A DNA stretch of 7,014 nucleotides from Dehalococcoidia bacterium. GTDB lineage: Bacteria; Chloroflexota; Dehalococcoidia; SAR202; UBA11138. The notes under the pieces were generated by a model that was given only the letters and a program-made list of their open reading frames with translations, was not told where the DNA came from and searched no databases. Where the stretch lies: contig JAAXHY010000455.1 in the NCBI GenBank assembly GCA_012270665.1, forward strand, positions 1 through 7,014, written 5' to 3'. Position numbers and translations under genes: made by a program. Below, one piece after another: positions 1 to 5,871 of this stretch. How positions within the stretch are numbered: the stretch's first letter is position 1; every line of letters begins with the position of its first letter.

Positions 1-9
1 TGATTTACT

Positions 10-297
10 TTGGAAACACCCTCTAACATTCTGAGGCCGCCCAGGAGTATGCGAGAAGCGTGGCAATTTCTGGAAAACTTACTGGACGCGCCTAATTTTG
101 GAGCGCTACATCCGACTCAGCGACACGGGGCTGCGCTGTCCGAGATAATAGAAGAGTTGCCTGACCTCAGGGGGAACGTATCCCATGACCTGCATACCGC
201 GGTGTTGATGCGTGAGCACGGAGTAAGCCAGATATGCAGTCGAGATTCTGACTTTCGCAGATTCCCGTTCCTGACCGTGATTGATCCCATAAACTGA
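10..297 (+). CDS. VapC-like PIN-domain toxin, C-terminal portion (truncated or broken)
   Basis: This is the C-terminal part of a PIN-domain ribonuclease of the VapC toxin type; such toxins cleave RNA with a cluster of acidic residues binding Mg2+. The C-terminal PIN signature is clear: a GNVSHDLHTAVLMREHGV segment, containing the conserved Asp before the helix, then SRDSDFRRF with another conserved acidic pair, then a terminal TVIDP. The N-terminal strand carrying the first catalytic Asp, roughly 40 residues, is absent. Family members are usually 130-145 residues, and 95 are visible here. In this frame a TGA occupies positions 1-3, so the only available start is TTG at 10, which lies inside the fold and has no ribosome site. 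The gene is therefore a remnant, carries a nonsense mutation or frameshift, or was cut by an upstream event. No VapB antitoxin is visible. Fold assignment is good; functionality is doubtful. Confidence 0.6.
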   Translation: METPSNILRPPRSMREAWQFLENLLDAPNFGALHPTQRHGAALSEIIEELPDLRGNVSHDLHTAVLMREHGVSQICSRDSDFRRFPFLTVIDPIN

Positions 298-334
298 TTG
301 CCCGCATACCCAGACATCTCGCGGACACTTCGTA

Positions 335-790
335 ATGCCCCACCACACCGAATTCTATCCCATGCCCATGTTCCCGACCCTCTCCGTCGGAGACATTGAC
401 TTGTCCGCGTCGTGGTATACTGAGAAGGTGGGATTCGCCCGTGTCTTCGCAATTCCCGGAACCGGCGGCGATGTGGCGTTGGAGCACCTTCGCTGGAGCA
501 AGTACGCGGACCTGCTGCTTGTGCCGGAGGCCAGCGCGCCTTATCCTGCACAGGCTAAGGGTTTAGGATTAACCCTGTCTTTCCTGGTCCAGACAGAGAC
601 CATTGACAACATGGCCGCAAGGCTGGAAGCGAATGGAGTCGAAGTGGCAGAAGGTCCTGTTGACCGGCCCTGGAACACGCGGGACATCGTCGTTCCGGAT
701 CCGGACGGTTACAGGCTGGTCTTCTTCAAGCCGATTGATACCACCAGAACATTCGAGGACGTAATCGAAAGCGCCAGGCAGCGGAGTTAA
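335..790 (+). CDS. VOC-superfamily (glyoxalase/bleomycin-resistance fold) protein
   Basis: Single-chain vicinal-oxygen-chelate protein of 151 residues with two beta-alpha-beta-beta-beta repeats, about residues 13-65 and 78-132. The first repeat opens FPTLSVGDIDLSASWYTEKV, the typical start of this fold; the second ends with DPDGYRLVFF, the usual terminal strand. The family includes glyoxalase I, extradiol dioxygenases and antibiotic-binding proteins, many of which use metal. Here the position usually held by the C-terminal metal-ligand Glu (G-N-x-I-E-L) is Val129, so a classical glyoxalase I role is unlikely and a binding or resistance-type protein is as plausible. The start is uncertain: ATG at 335, 362 and 368 are all in frame, none has a convincing Shine-Dalgarno, and the domain begins right after the later two. 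The stop lies 9 nt before the aminotransferase start, which suggests one transcript. Substrate unknown. Confidence 0.85.
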   Translation: MPHHTEFYPMPMFPTLSVGDIDLSASWYTEKVGFARVFAIPGTGGDVALEHLRWSKYADLLLVPEASAPYPAQAKGLGLTLSFLVQTETIDNMAARLEANGVEVAEGPVDRPWNTRDIVVPDPDGYRLVFFKPIDTTRTFEDVIESARQRS

Positions 791-799
791 GAGATACCA

Positions 800-2134
800 A
801 TGTCAACACAAGAGAAACTCCAGCAAGAGATAGACCGCTTCGTCCGGAACACCCCCGTATCCCAGGGCAAGCAGGCTGAGGCGGAAAAGTACCTGCCCGG
901 CGGAAGTTCCAGGGGTACGGCGTTCTTCGACCCGTATCCGCACTTCATAGAGCGCGGCGAGGGCCATTACATCTACGACGCGGACGGCAACCGGCTGCTG
1001 GACTTCATGATCAACGCCACCAGCCTGATCCTGGGCCACGCCCACCCGGGCGTCACACAAGCGATCCAGGAACAGGCCGCCAGAGGCACCGCGTTCACCG
1101 GCCCGACCGACCCGCAGGTAAGGCTCGCGAAGATACTCACCGAAAGGGTTCCCTCGCTCGATCTGGTACGCTTCACCAACTCAGGCACCGAAGGCACGAT
1201 GATGGCTATTCGAGCCGCCCGCGCCTACACCGGCAGGCAGAAGATAGCCAAGTTCGAGGGCGGCTACCACGGCGCTCACGAATATGTCTCCGTCAGCGTC
1301 CGACCTCCGCTGGAAAAGCTTGATCCGTCGGGCCCGACTCCAATTGCCGAGCACCCGGGTCTGCCGGACAGCATCCTGGAACAGGTAATAGTCTTGCCGT
1401 ACAACGACCTCGACTGGTGCGAGCGCGTCCTGCGCGAGAACGCGAGCGAACTGGCCTGCCTGATAATGGAGCCCGTCGTATCCAGCTTCGGCTACCTGCC
1501 CGGAGACATCGAGTTCCTTCGCGGCCTGCGCGACCTTACGACTGAACTGGGCATAGTTCTCATATACGACGAGGTGCAGAGTTTTCGCATAGCCCCGGGA
1601 GGAGCGCAGGAAACGCTCGGCGTCATACCCGACATGACTGCCTTCGGCAAGATAATCGGCGGTGGAACGCCCGTCGGGGCGTTCGGAGGGCGAGCCGACA
1701 TAATGGAACTGTTCGATCCCACGAGAGGAGCGGCTATACCACACGCCGGAACATTCAACGCCAACCCGGTGACCATGGCGGCCGGCGAAGTGGTCATGAA
1801 CCATCTGACGCGCGATGTTTACGACCGGATGAACGCCCTTGGCGAAGAGCTACGAGCCAAGTTGAGCGCCGTGTTCGACGAATTCGAGGTTCCCGCGCGG
1901 GTTACCGGCATCGGCTCTCTGTTTGGCATTCACTTCACATCCGAGGACATACGAGACTATCGCTCGGTAGTTCGCTCTGACCAGACGATGCGGAAGACCC
2001 TCTTCACCGGCCTGCTCAACGAGGGAATACTGCTTCAGACAGGCGCAGCCGGAGCAATGAACTCCCTGACCGCTACCGACGACATAGACTCGCTTGTGGA
2101 CGCCACTCGCAGGGTTGTGGAACGAGTAAGATAG
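800..2134 (+). CDS. Class III aminotransferase, glutamate-1-semialdehyde 2,1-aminomutase-like
   Basis: PLP-dependent fold-type I enzyme of 444 residues, the usual length for class III aminotransferases. In order: an N-terminal GGSSRGT segment (35-40); NSGTEGTMMAIRAARAYTG (127-145), the phosphate-binding region; GYHG (155-158); IMEPV (222-226); YDEVQ (256-260), whose Asp257 should contact the pyridine nitrogen; FGKIIGGGTPVGAFGGR (282-298) with the Schiff-base Lys284; and HAGTFNANPVTMAAGE (315-330). This set is closest to glutamate-1-semialdehyde aminomutase (HemL), a tetrapyrrole-pathway enzyme, but many homologues outside heme clusters are aminotransferases or aminomutases of other substrates. 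No tetrapyrrole gene is adjacent, and the neighbours are a VOC protein, a PAC2 protein and an allantoinase-like hydrolase, so calling it hemL is not justified. The start ATG follows the VOC stop by 9 nt, with a GGAG about 13 nt upstream. Cytosolic. Class is certain; reaction is unknown. Confidence 0.92.
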   Translation: MSTQEKLQQEIDRFVRNTPVSQGKQAEAEKYLPGGSSRGTAFFDPYPHFIERGEGHYIYDADGNRLLDFMINATSLILGHAHPGVTQAIQEQAARGTAFTGPTDPQVRLAKILTERVPSLDLVRFTNSGTEGTMMAIRAARAYTGRQKIAKFEGGYHGAHEYVSVSVRPPLEKLDPSGPTPIAEHPGLPDSILEQVIVLPYNDLDWCERVLRENASELACLIMEPVVSSFGYLPGDIEFLRGLRDLTTELGIVLIYDEVQSFRIAPGGAQETLGVIPDMTAFGKIIGGGTPVGAFGGRADIMELFDPTRGAAIPHAGTFNANPVTMAAGEVVMNHLTRDVYDRMNALGEELRAKLSAVFDEFEVPARVTGIGSLFGIHFTSEDIRDYRSVVRSDQTMRKTLFTGLLNEGILLQTGAAGAMNSLTATDDIDSLVDATRRVVERVR

Positions 2135-2152
2135 CGGTTGTTGAACCGGGTA

Positions 2153-2187
2153 TCGAGGACGCTTGGAGGAGCCTCGACGCCTCTTTT
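2153..2187 (+). terminator. Weak terminator-like hairpin after the aminotransferase
   Basis: Within the 114-nt gap after the aminotransferase there is an imperfect inverted repeat. TCGAG (2153-2157) pairs with CTCGA (2173-2177), and inside it GCT (2161-2163) pairs with AGC (2170-2172), leaving a 3-nt bulge and a 6-nt loop. A TTTT run follows at 2184-2187, six bases after the stem. The offset and shortness of the T-run make this a poor intrinsic terminator. It may attenuate transcription, or be chance. Confidence 0.25.
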
Positions 2188-2203
2188 CGCCTGTAACGGA
2201 GCA

Positions 2204-2230
2204 TTGAACGGGGTTGCGGAAAAGTAGAAT
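2204..2230 (+). promoter_or_regulatory. Possible sigma70-type promoter before the PAC2 gene
   Basis: TTGAAC (2204-2209) and TAGAAT (2225-2230) resemble -35 and -10 boxes (4/6 and 5/6 matches to TTGACA and TATAAT), separated by 15 bases, slightly shorter than the ideal 17. The -10 lies about 18 nt upstream of the ATG at 2249, which would give a very short leader, consistent with the absence of a clear Shine-Dalgarno there. This is the only gap over 100 nt in the plus-strand run, so a new transcription start is plausible. Pattern-match evidence only. Confidence 0.25.
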
Positions 2231-2248
2231 TTTTGGCACGATAGAAAC

Positions 2249-3151
2249 ATGAGGATAAATGAATTTGAACTTAAAGAACCCTTGCCGGAGCTGAAACGCC
2301 CCATTGCCATCGCTATGCTCCGCCCCTGGATTGACGTGGGACGAGTCGGCACTCTATCCCTCAATATCCTGCAGCGGCACCTTGGCGCCCAGGAACTGGG
2401 GAGACTGGCCGAGCCTGGAAAGTTCTTCGACTTCACCAGGTACAGGCCGCGAATGCGCACCGTGAACGGTCGGCGTGTCTTCACTACGCCCAACAGCATC
2501 ATCCACTACGCTCACGACGATACGACTGATAGGGATTACCTGTTCCTGCATGTTCGTGAACCCCATAACTTCGGTGAGACGTACTGCAACGCTATATCCG
2601 AGGTGCTGACCCACTTCGACGTTCAGGAATACTGCCGCATCGGCGGCATGTACGACTCCGTCCCGCACACCCGTCCGTTGCTCGTGACCGGCACCATGTC
2701 CGACGAACAGGCCGCCAAGGCGCGCGGACTCGTCTCCCAGAGACGAAGCACCTACCAGGGCCCGACCAGCATCGTCAACATGGTGACCGACCTGTTGGTT
2801 GACAGAGAGGTCGTCACCACCAGCCTCATGGCGCACCTGCCCCAGTACATGCAGCTGGACGAAGACCACATGGGTTCGGCGCGAATCGTCGAGATACTTT
2901 GCGCGATGTACGATCTCCCACGTTCTCTATCCGACACCGCGCGGGGTGAACGCCAGTATGAGGACGTCAACAATGCAGTCGAGGGCAACTCCGAAGTCCG
3001 CTCTCTCATTACCAGGCTGGAGTCATACTACGACCGAGTCCTGGCCAGCGAAGAGGAAGAAGAGGAAGAGGAGACTGCCGAACTTTCTCCCGACGTCGAA
3101 CAGTTCCTACGCGAAGTCACCGGCGAAAGCGACACTGAAGAGGATCGCTGA
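2249..3151 (+). CDS. PAC2-family protein with acidic C-terminal tail
   Basis: A 300-residue protein recognisable as PAC2 family, homologous to the eukaryotic proteasome assembly chaperone 2 fold. Family hallmarks in order: RPWIDVGRVGTLSLNIL (25-41), matching the usual 'G-W-x-D-A-G' opening; LGAQELGRL (45-53); FFDFTRYRP (59-67); DYLFLHVREPH (96-106); RIGGMYDSVPHTRPLLVTGT (130-149); YQGPTSIVNMVTDLL (169-183); SLMAHLPQYM (192-201), followed by alpha-helical sequence. No signal peptide or membrane segment is seen. The biochemical role of bacterial PAC2 proteins is largely undefined, so no reaction is assigned. Residues 268-275 are eight consecutive Glu (3050-3073), and the remaining tail is also acidic, ending TGESDTEEDR; this looks disordered. 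The gene follows a 114-nt gap with a possible promoter and no clear Shine-Dalgarno, and precedes the hydrolase by 35 nt, so those two are probably co-transcribed. Confidence 0.8.
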   Translation: MRINEFELKEPLPELKRPIAIAMLRPWIDVGRVGTLSLNILQRHLGAQELGRLAEPGKFFDFTRYRPRMRTVNGRRVFTTPNSIIHYAHDDTTDRDYLFLHVREPHNFGETYCNAISEVLTHFDVQEYCRIGGMYDSVPHTRPLLVTGTMSDEQAAKARGLVSQRRSTYQGPTSIVNMVTDLLVDREVVTTSLMAHLPQYMQLDEDHMGSARIVEILCAMYDLPRSLSDTARGERQYEDVNNAVEGNSEVRSLITRLESYYDRVLASEEEEEEEETAELSPDVEQFLREVTGESDTEEDR

Positions 3152-3175
3152 ACGCCACTGTCTCGACACCCCCTC

Positions 3176-3180
3176 AAGGA
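3176..3180 (+). promoter_or_regulatory. Shine-Dalgarno of the PuuE-like hydrolase
   Basis: AAGGA six bases before the ATG at 3187. It supports this start over later ATG codons; the first residues (RDFIGYG) also match the family N-terminus. Confidence 0.6.
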
Positions 3181-3186
3181 ACTCAT

Positions 3187-4080
3187 ATGAGCGCGCGCGA
3201 CTTCATCGGCTATGGACAGCATCCGCCCAGGGTCGAATGGCCCAATGGCGCGCGCATAGCTGTTTCGGTCGTGGTCAACTACGAAGAAGGCTCCGAATAC
3301 TCCCTGCTGGACGGAGACCCCCACCGCGAGACCAACAGCGAAGTGCCCTCACCGCTCCCTCTCGACGAACGCGATCTCGCCAACGAGTCCTTCTTCGAAT
3401 ACGGCAGCAGGGCGGGCGTCTGGCGAATAATGCGGATTCTCAAGAGGTTCGGCGTTCCCGCCACCTTCTACTGCTGCGCGCTCGCGCTGGAACGCAATCC
3501 GGAGGTTGGCCCCGAAATCGTCAGGCAGTGCCACGAGGTCTTCGGACACGGCTATCGCTGGGAAGAATACTATCGCATGGACCGCGACGCCGAACGCGAA
3601 GCGATTGCAAAGGCCGTCGAGTCTATACGCCGCGCCACCGGCGAACGTCCGCTTGGCTGGTACACCAGATACGCCCCAAGCGTCAACACCCGCGAACTCG
3701 TCGTTGAAGAGGGCGGCTTCCTATACGACTCCAACTCATACGCCGACGACCTTCCATACTATGTAGAAGTCGGCGGCAAGCCCTGGCTCGTGGTCCCCTA
3801 CTCGCTCGAGGTCAACGACACCCGCTTCTGGCGCGGAGGCATGAACAGCCCGTCGGACTTCTACCAGACGCTGAAGAACACATTCGACATCCTGTACGAA
3901 GAAGGCGCCGAATCCCCCAAGATCATGAACGTCGGACTGCACTGTCGCATCGTGGGGCGCCCGTCCCGCGCAGCCGCGCTCAGAGACTTCCTCGAGTACG
4001 CGACCGGCTTCCCGGACGTATGGTTCGCCAGGCGCGTCGAGATAGCCCGCTGGTGGCTGGAGAAGTATCCACCCGCTTAA
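3187..4080 (+). CDS. PuuE/allantoinase-like polysaccharide-deacetylase-family hydrolase
   Basis: A 297-residue NodB-fold (polysaccharide deacetylase superfamily) protein closest in pattern to PuuE, the metal-independent allantoinase that opens the hydantoin ring of allantoin. Visible signatures: RDFIGYGQHPP (4-14), VVVNYEEGSE (28-37), EYGSRAGVWR (71-80), FGHGYRWEEY (119-128), YDSNSYADDLPY (180-191) and GLHCRIVGRPSR (250-261). The canonical metal triad of true deacetylases is not intact: the Asp-Asp position reads NYEE, and the H-x(3)-H motif keeps only His121, with Trp125 in place of the second His. This is the PuuE arrangement. Length is near the roughly 300 residues of PuuE. No uricase, OHCU decarboxylase or ureidoglycolate gene is nearby, so the substrate may be another cyclic amide or N-acyl compound rather than allantoin. 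No signal peptide, hence cytosolic. A good ribosome site precedes it; it lies 35 nt after the PAC2 gene. Family is firm, substrate is inferred. Confidence 0.85.
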   Translation: MSARDFIGYGQHPPRVEWPNGARIAVSVVVNYEEGSEYSLLDGDPHRETNSEVPSPLPLDERDLANESFFEYGSRAGVWRIMRILKRFGVPATFYCCALALERNPEVGPEIVRQCHEVFGHGYRWEEYYRMDRDAEREAIAKAVESIRRATGERPLGWYTRYAPSVNTRELVVEEGGFLYDSNSYADDLPYYVEVGGKPWLVVPYSLEVNDTRFWRGGMNSPSDFYQTLKNTFDILYEEGAESPKIMNVGLHCRIVGRPSRAAALRDFLEYATGFPDVWFARRVEIARWWLEKYPPA

Positions 4081-4093
4081 TGGACTAATGGAC
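4078..4093 (+). repeat. 8-bp perfect tandem duplication at the hydrolase/darT junction
   Basis: TAATGGAC occurs twice back to back (4078-4085 and 4086-4093). The first copy contains the TAA stop of the hydrolase, and the second ends five bases before the darT ATG. The pair makes up most of the intergenic space. It could be replication slippage or a scar from insertion of the darTG module; no matching copy is seen on the far side of darG. Confidence 0.7.
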
Positions 4094-4098
4094 GCGAT

Positions 4099-4737
4099 AT
4101 GCCCGTCCCTAGCAAGCCCAAGATCTACCACATCGTCCATGTTGACCGCCTGTCTTCTATCATTTCAGACGGCTATCTATGGTGTGACTCCAAGATGGCA
4201 CAACGCTCGTTCCAAGGAACGACTATCGGAATGAATAGCATTAAGCAGCGCTGCCTGAGCCTGCCCCTAAACAGCCACCATGGGTTGAATGTGGGCGATT
4301 GCGTACCATTTTACTTCTGCCCCAGGTCGGTAATGCTCTACGTCGTCTACAGGGCGAATCACCCCGAACTCGATTACCAGGGGGGACAAGAACCAATCAT
4401 TCATTTGGAAGCGGACCTCTACGACACAGTCGTCTGGGCGACTCGAAATAAGCGCCGGTGGGCATTTACCTTGTCAAACGCGGGATCTAGCTACTTTGAG
4501 GATTATTCAGATCTCTCTCGACTCAGAGAAATCAACTGGAACGCCGTACAATCCAATCGATGGAGCCAACACAAAGAACTCAAACAAGCCGAATTTCTCG
4601 TAGAGACCTCGTTCCCCTGGGAATTAGTATCAAGAATTGGCGTATATTCTCAGGATGTATATAATAAGGTCATTAACACAATAAGAACATATGACCATAG
4701 GCCGCGAGTTTCCATTGAAAAGAGTTGGTACTACTGA
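4099..4737 (+). CDS. darT: DarT DNA ADP-ribosyltransferase toxin
   Basis: A 212-residue DarT toxin (formerly DUF4433). DarT uses NAD+ to attach ADP-ribose to thymidine bases in single-stranded DNA at short sequence motifs, blocking replication; DarTG modules act as toxin-antitoxin and anti-phage systems. Family landmarks: PKIYHIVHVDRL (7-18) with the NAD-binding His11, DGYLWCDSKM (24-33), IGMNSIKQR (43-51) ending in Arg51, VPFYFCPRSVMLY (69-81), GQEPIIHLEAD (96-106), WAFTLSNA (121-128) and the KQAEFLVE segment (162-169), where Glu165 corresponds to the catalytic Glu of characterised DarT (Glu160 in Thermus). FPWELVSRIGV (172-182) is the typical C-terminal strand. Length is normal and no lesion is seen, so it should be active. 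It starts 18 nt after the upstream stop, in the same frame, with only a weak GGA as ribosome site. Its 3' part is AT-rich (about 30% GC over 4621-4680), unlike the gene before it. The macrodomain antitoxin follows after 23 nt. Confidence 0.93.
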   Translation: MPVPSKPKIYHIVHVDRLSSIISDGYLWCDSKMAQRSFQGTTIGMNSIKQRCLSLPLNSHHGLNVGDCVPFYFCPRSVMLYVVYRANHPELDYQGGQEPIIHLEADLYDTVVWATRNKRRWAFTLSNAGSSYFEDYSDLSRLREINWNAVQSNRWSQHKELKQAEFLVETSFPWELVSRIGVYSQDVYNKVINTIRTYDHRPRVSIEKSWYY

Positions 4738-4750
4738 TATGGACAAGATG

Positions 4751-4755
4751 GGAGG
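4751..4755 (+). promoter_or_regulatory. Strong Shine-Dalgarno of darG
   Basis: GGAGG with a 5-nt GCGGG spacer before ATG 4761. It settles the darG start at 4761 rather than the in-frame ATG at 4725, which would overlap darT by 13 nt and add twelve residues not typical of a macrodomain N-terminus. Confidence 0.75.
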
Positions 4756-4760
4756 GCGGG

Positions 4761-5807
4761 ATGTTTGAGTACAAGATCGGCGACATACTAGGTGAAGATG
4801 TGGAGGCATTGGTCAATACAGTCAATTGTGTTGGTGTCATGGGACGAGGAATTGCGCTTCAGTTCAAAAAAGCGTTTCCTGAAAATTTCGATGCCTATGC
4901 TGCGGCTTGTGAACGTAGAGAAGTTCAGCCCGGTCGTATGTTTACATTCGAGACGGGACGGTTGGGCAATCCACGCTACATCATCAATTTTCCTACCAAA
5001 CGCCACTGGCGTGGCAAGAGTCGCATCGAAGACATAGAAAGTGGCCTGAAGGCGCTTGCCCACGAAATCAGCCAGCGAAACATCCACTCTGTAGCTATCC
5101 CACCTCTGGGCAGTGGGCTAGGTGGTCTGAACTGGGACGATGTTCGCCCCCGCATCGAGGATGCACTGAAAGGTAGCGACAGCTCATTTCGGGTTGTAGT
5201 CTTCGAGCCGAGCGGCGCACCCGAAGCGGGTAGGATAGTTCGCGACAAGGAAGTCCCTAAAATGACACCGGCCCGGGCCGCTTTAGTCGGTCTGATGCAC
5301 ACCTATCTCACTGGTCTTCTCGATCCATTCATCAACTTACTCGAAGTACATAAATTGATGTACTTCCTACAGGAGGCAGGCGAACCACTCCAGCTCAGAT
5401 TCAAAAAAGCGCACTACGGACCATATGCGGAGAACCTGCGCCACGTTCTGAACAAGATCGAAGGCCATCTCATATCTGGTTACGCGGACGGTGGAGACGC
5501 GCCGCATAAGACGCTTGAACTTGTGCCGGGCGCTATCCACGATGCCAACGCGGTCCTGAAAAAGAGCCCTGAAATCAGGGCGCGCTTCTACAGGGTGGCC
5601 AATCTTATCGAGGGGTTCGAGTCGCCTTTCGGACTAGAACTACTGTCAACAGTTTACTGGGTGGCCTGCAATGAACCAGTTGATAGCCTGAGTGATGTGG
5701 TATCGCGAGTATATGCATGGAATGACCGAAAGAGACAATTTACTGAGCGTCAGATCGGAATTGCCCTAGACACGCTCAAACAAAAAGGGTGGATTGACAC
5801 TCGGTAA
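4761..5807 (+). CDS. darG: DarG macrodomain antitoxin (DNA ADP-ribosyl glycohydrolase)
   Basis: A 348-residue antitoxin partner of DarT. Residues 1-150 are a macrodomain: FEYKIGDILGEDVEALVNTV (2-21), the substrate loop NCVGVMGRGIALQFKKAFP (22-40), YIINFPTKRHWR (73-84) and VAIPPLGSGLGGLNW (111-125). Lys80, in FPTKRHW, coincides with the catalytic Lys80 of Thermus DarG, which removes ADP-ribose from thymidine in DNA. After a short linker, residues about 168-348 form a helical domain; in the family this half binds and directly neutralises DarT. Its KLMYFLQEAGEPLQLRFKK and HYGPYAENL segments (198-226) also resemble the Panacea/SocA (DUF4065) antitoxin fold, an inference from pattern only. The start at 4761 is chosen for the GGAGG site and the macrodomain N-terminus; an in-frame ATG at 4725 is possible but unlikely. 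The gene follows darT by 23 nt and converges on the minus-strand dehydrogenase 64 nt downstream. All expected catalytic features appear intact. Confidence 0.93.
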   Translation: MFEYKIGDILGEDVEALVNTVNCVGVMGRGIALQFKKAFPENFDAYAAACERREVQPGRMFTFETGRLGNPRYIINFPTKRHWRGKSRIEDIESGLKALAHEISQRNIHSVAIPPLGSGLGGLNWDDVRPRIEDALKGSDSSFRVVVFEPSGAPEAGRIVRDKEVPKMTPARAALVGLMHTYLTGLLDPFINLLEVHKLMYFLQEAGEPLQLRFKKAHYGPYAENLRHVLNKIEGHLISGYADGGDAPHKTLELVPGAIHDANAVLKKSPEIRARFYRVANLIEGFESPFGLELLSTVYWVACNEPVDSLSDVVSRVYAWNDRKRQFTERQIGIALDTLKQKGWIDTR

Positions 5808-5871
5808 TCCATGTTCGATCAAGCCGAGGACAAGTAACCGATGATGGAAATGTCAACACTGCCTACTCGCC

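Noticed and set aside
1181..1804. Minus-strand open frame of 207 codons opposite the aminotransferase
   Set aside because: Fully antisense to conserved PLP-enzyme motifs, with no recognisable domain or ribosome site.
2799..3707. Long plus-strand open frame of 302 codons overlapping the PAC2 and hydrolase genes
   Set aside because: Its translation is Arg/Ser-rich low-quality sequence with no family signature, and it is shifted against two clearly conserved proteins; a GC-driven shadow frame.
4725..4760. Longer darG start at ATG 4725
   Set aside because: It would add twelve residues not expected in macrodomains and overlap darT; the GGAGG site clearly points to ATG 4761.
5811..5837. Tiny frame MFDQAEDK between darG and the dehydrogenase, resembling the dehydrogenase start codons
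   Set aside because: Only eight codons, similarity limited to the first few bases, and no ribosome site; most likely coincidence.
5808..5871. Searched the convergent gap for a bidirectional terminator or an insertion repeat matching TAATGGAC
   Set aside because: No convincing hairpin with a T-run and no matching octamer in either orientation could be found.
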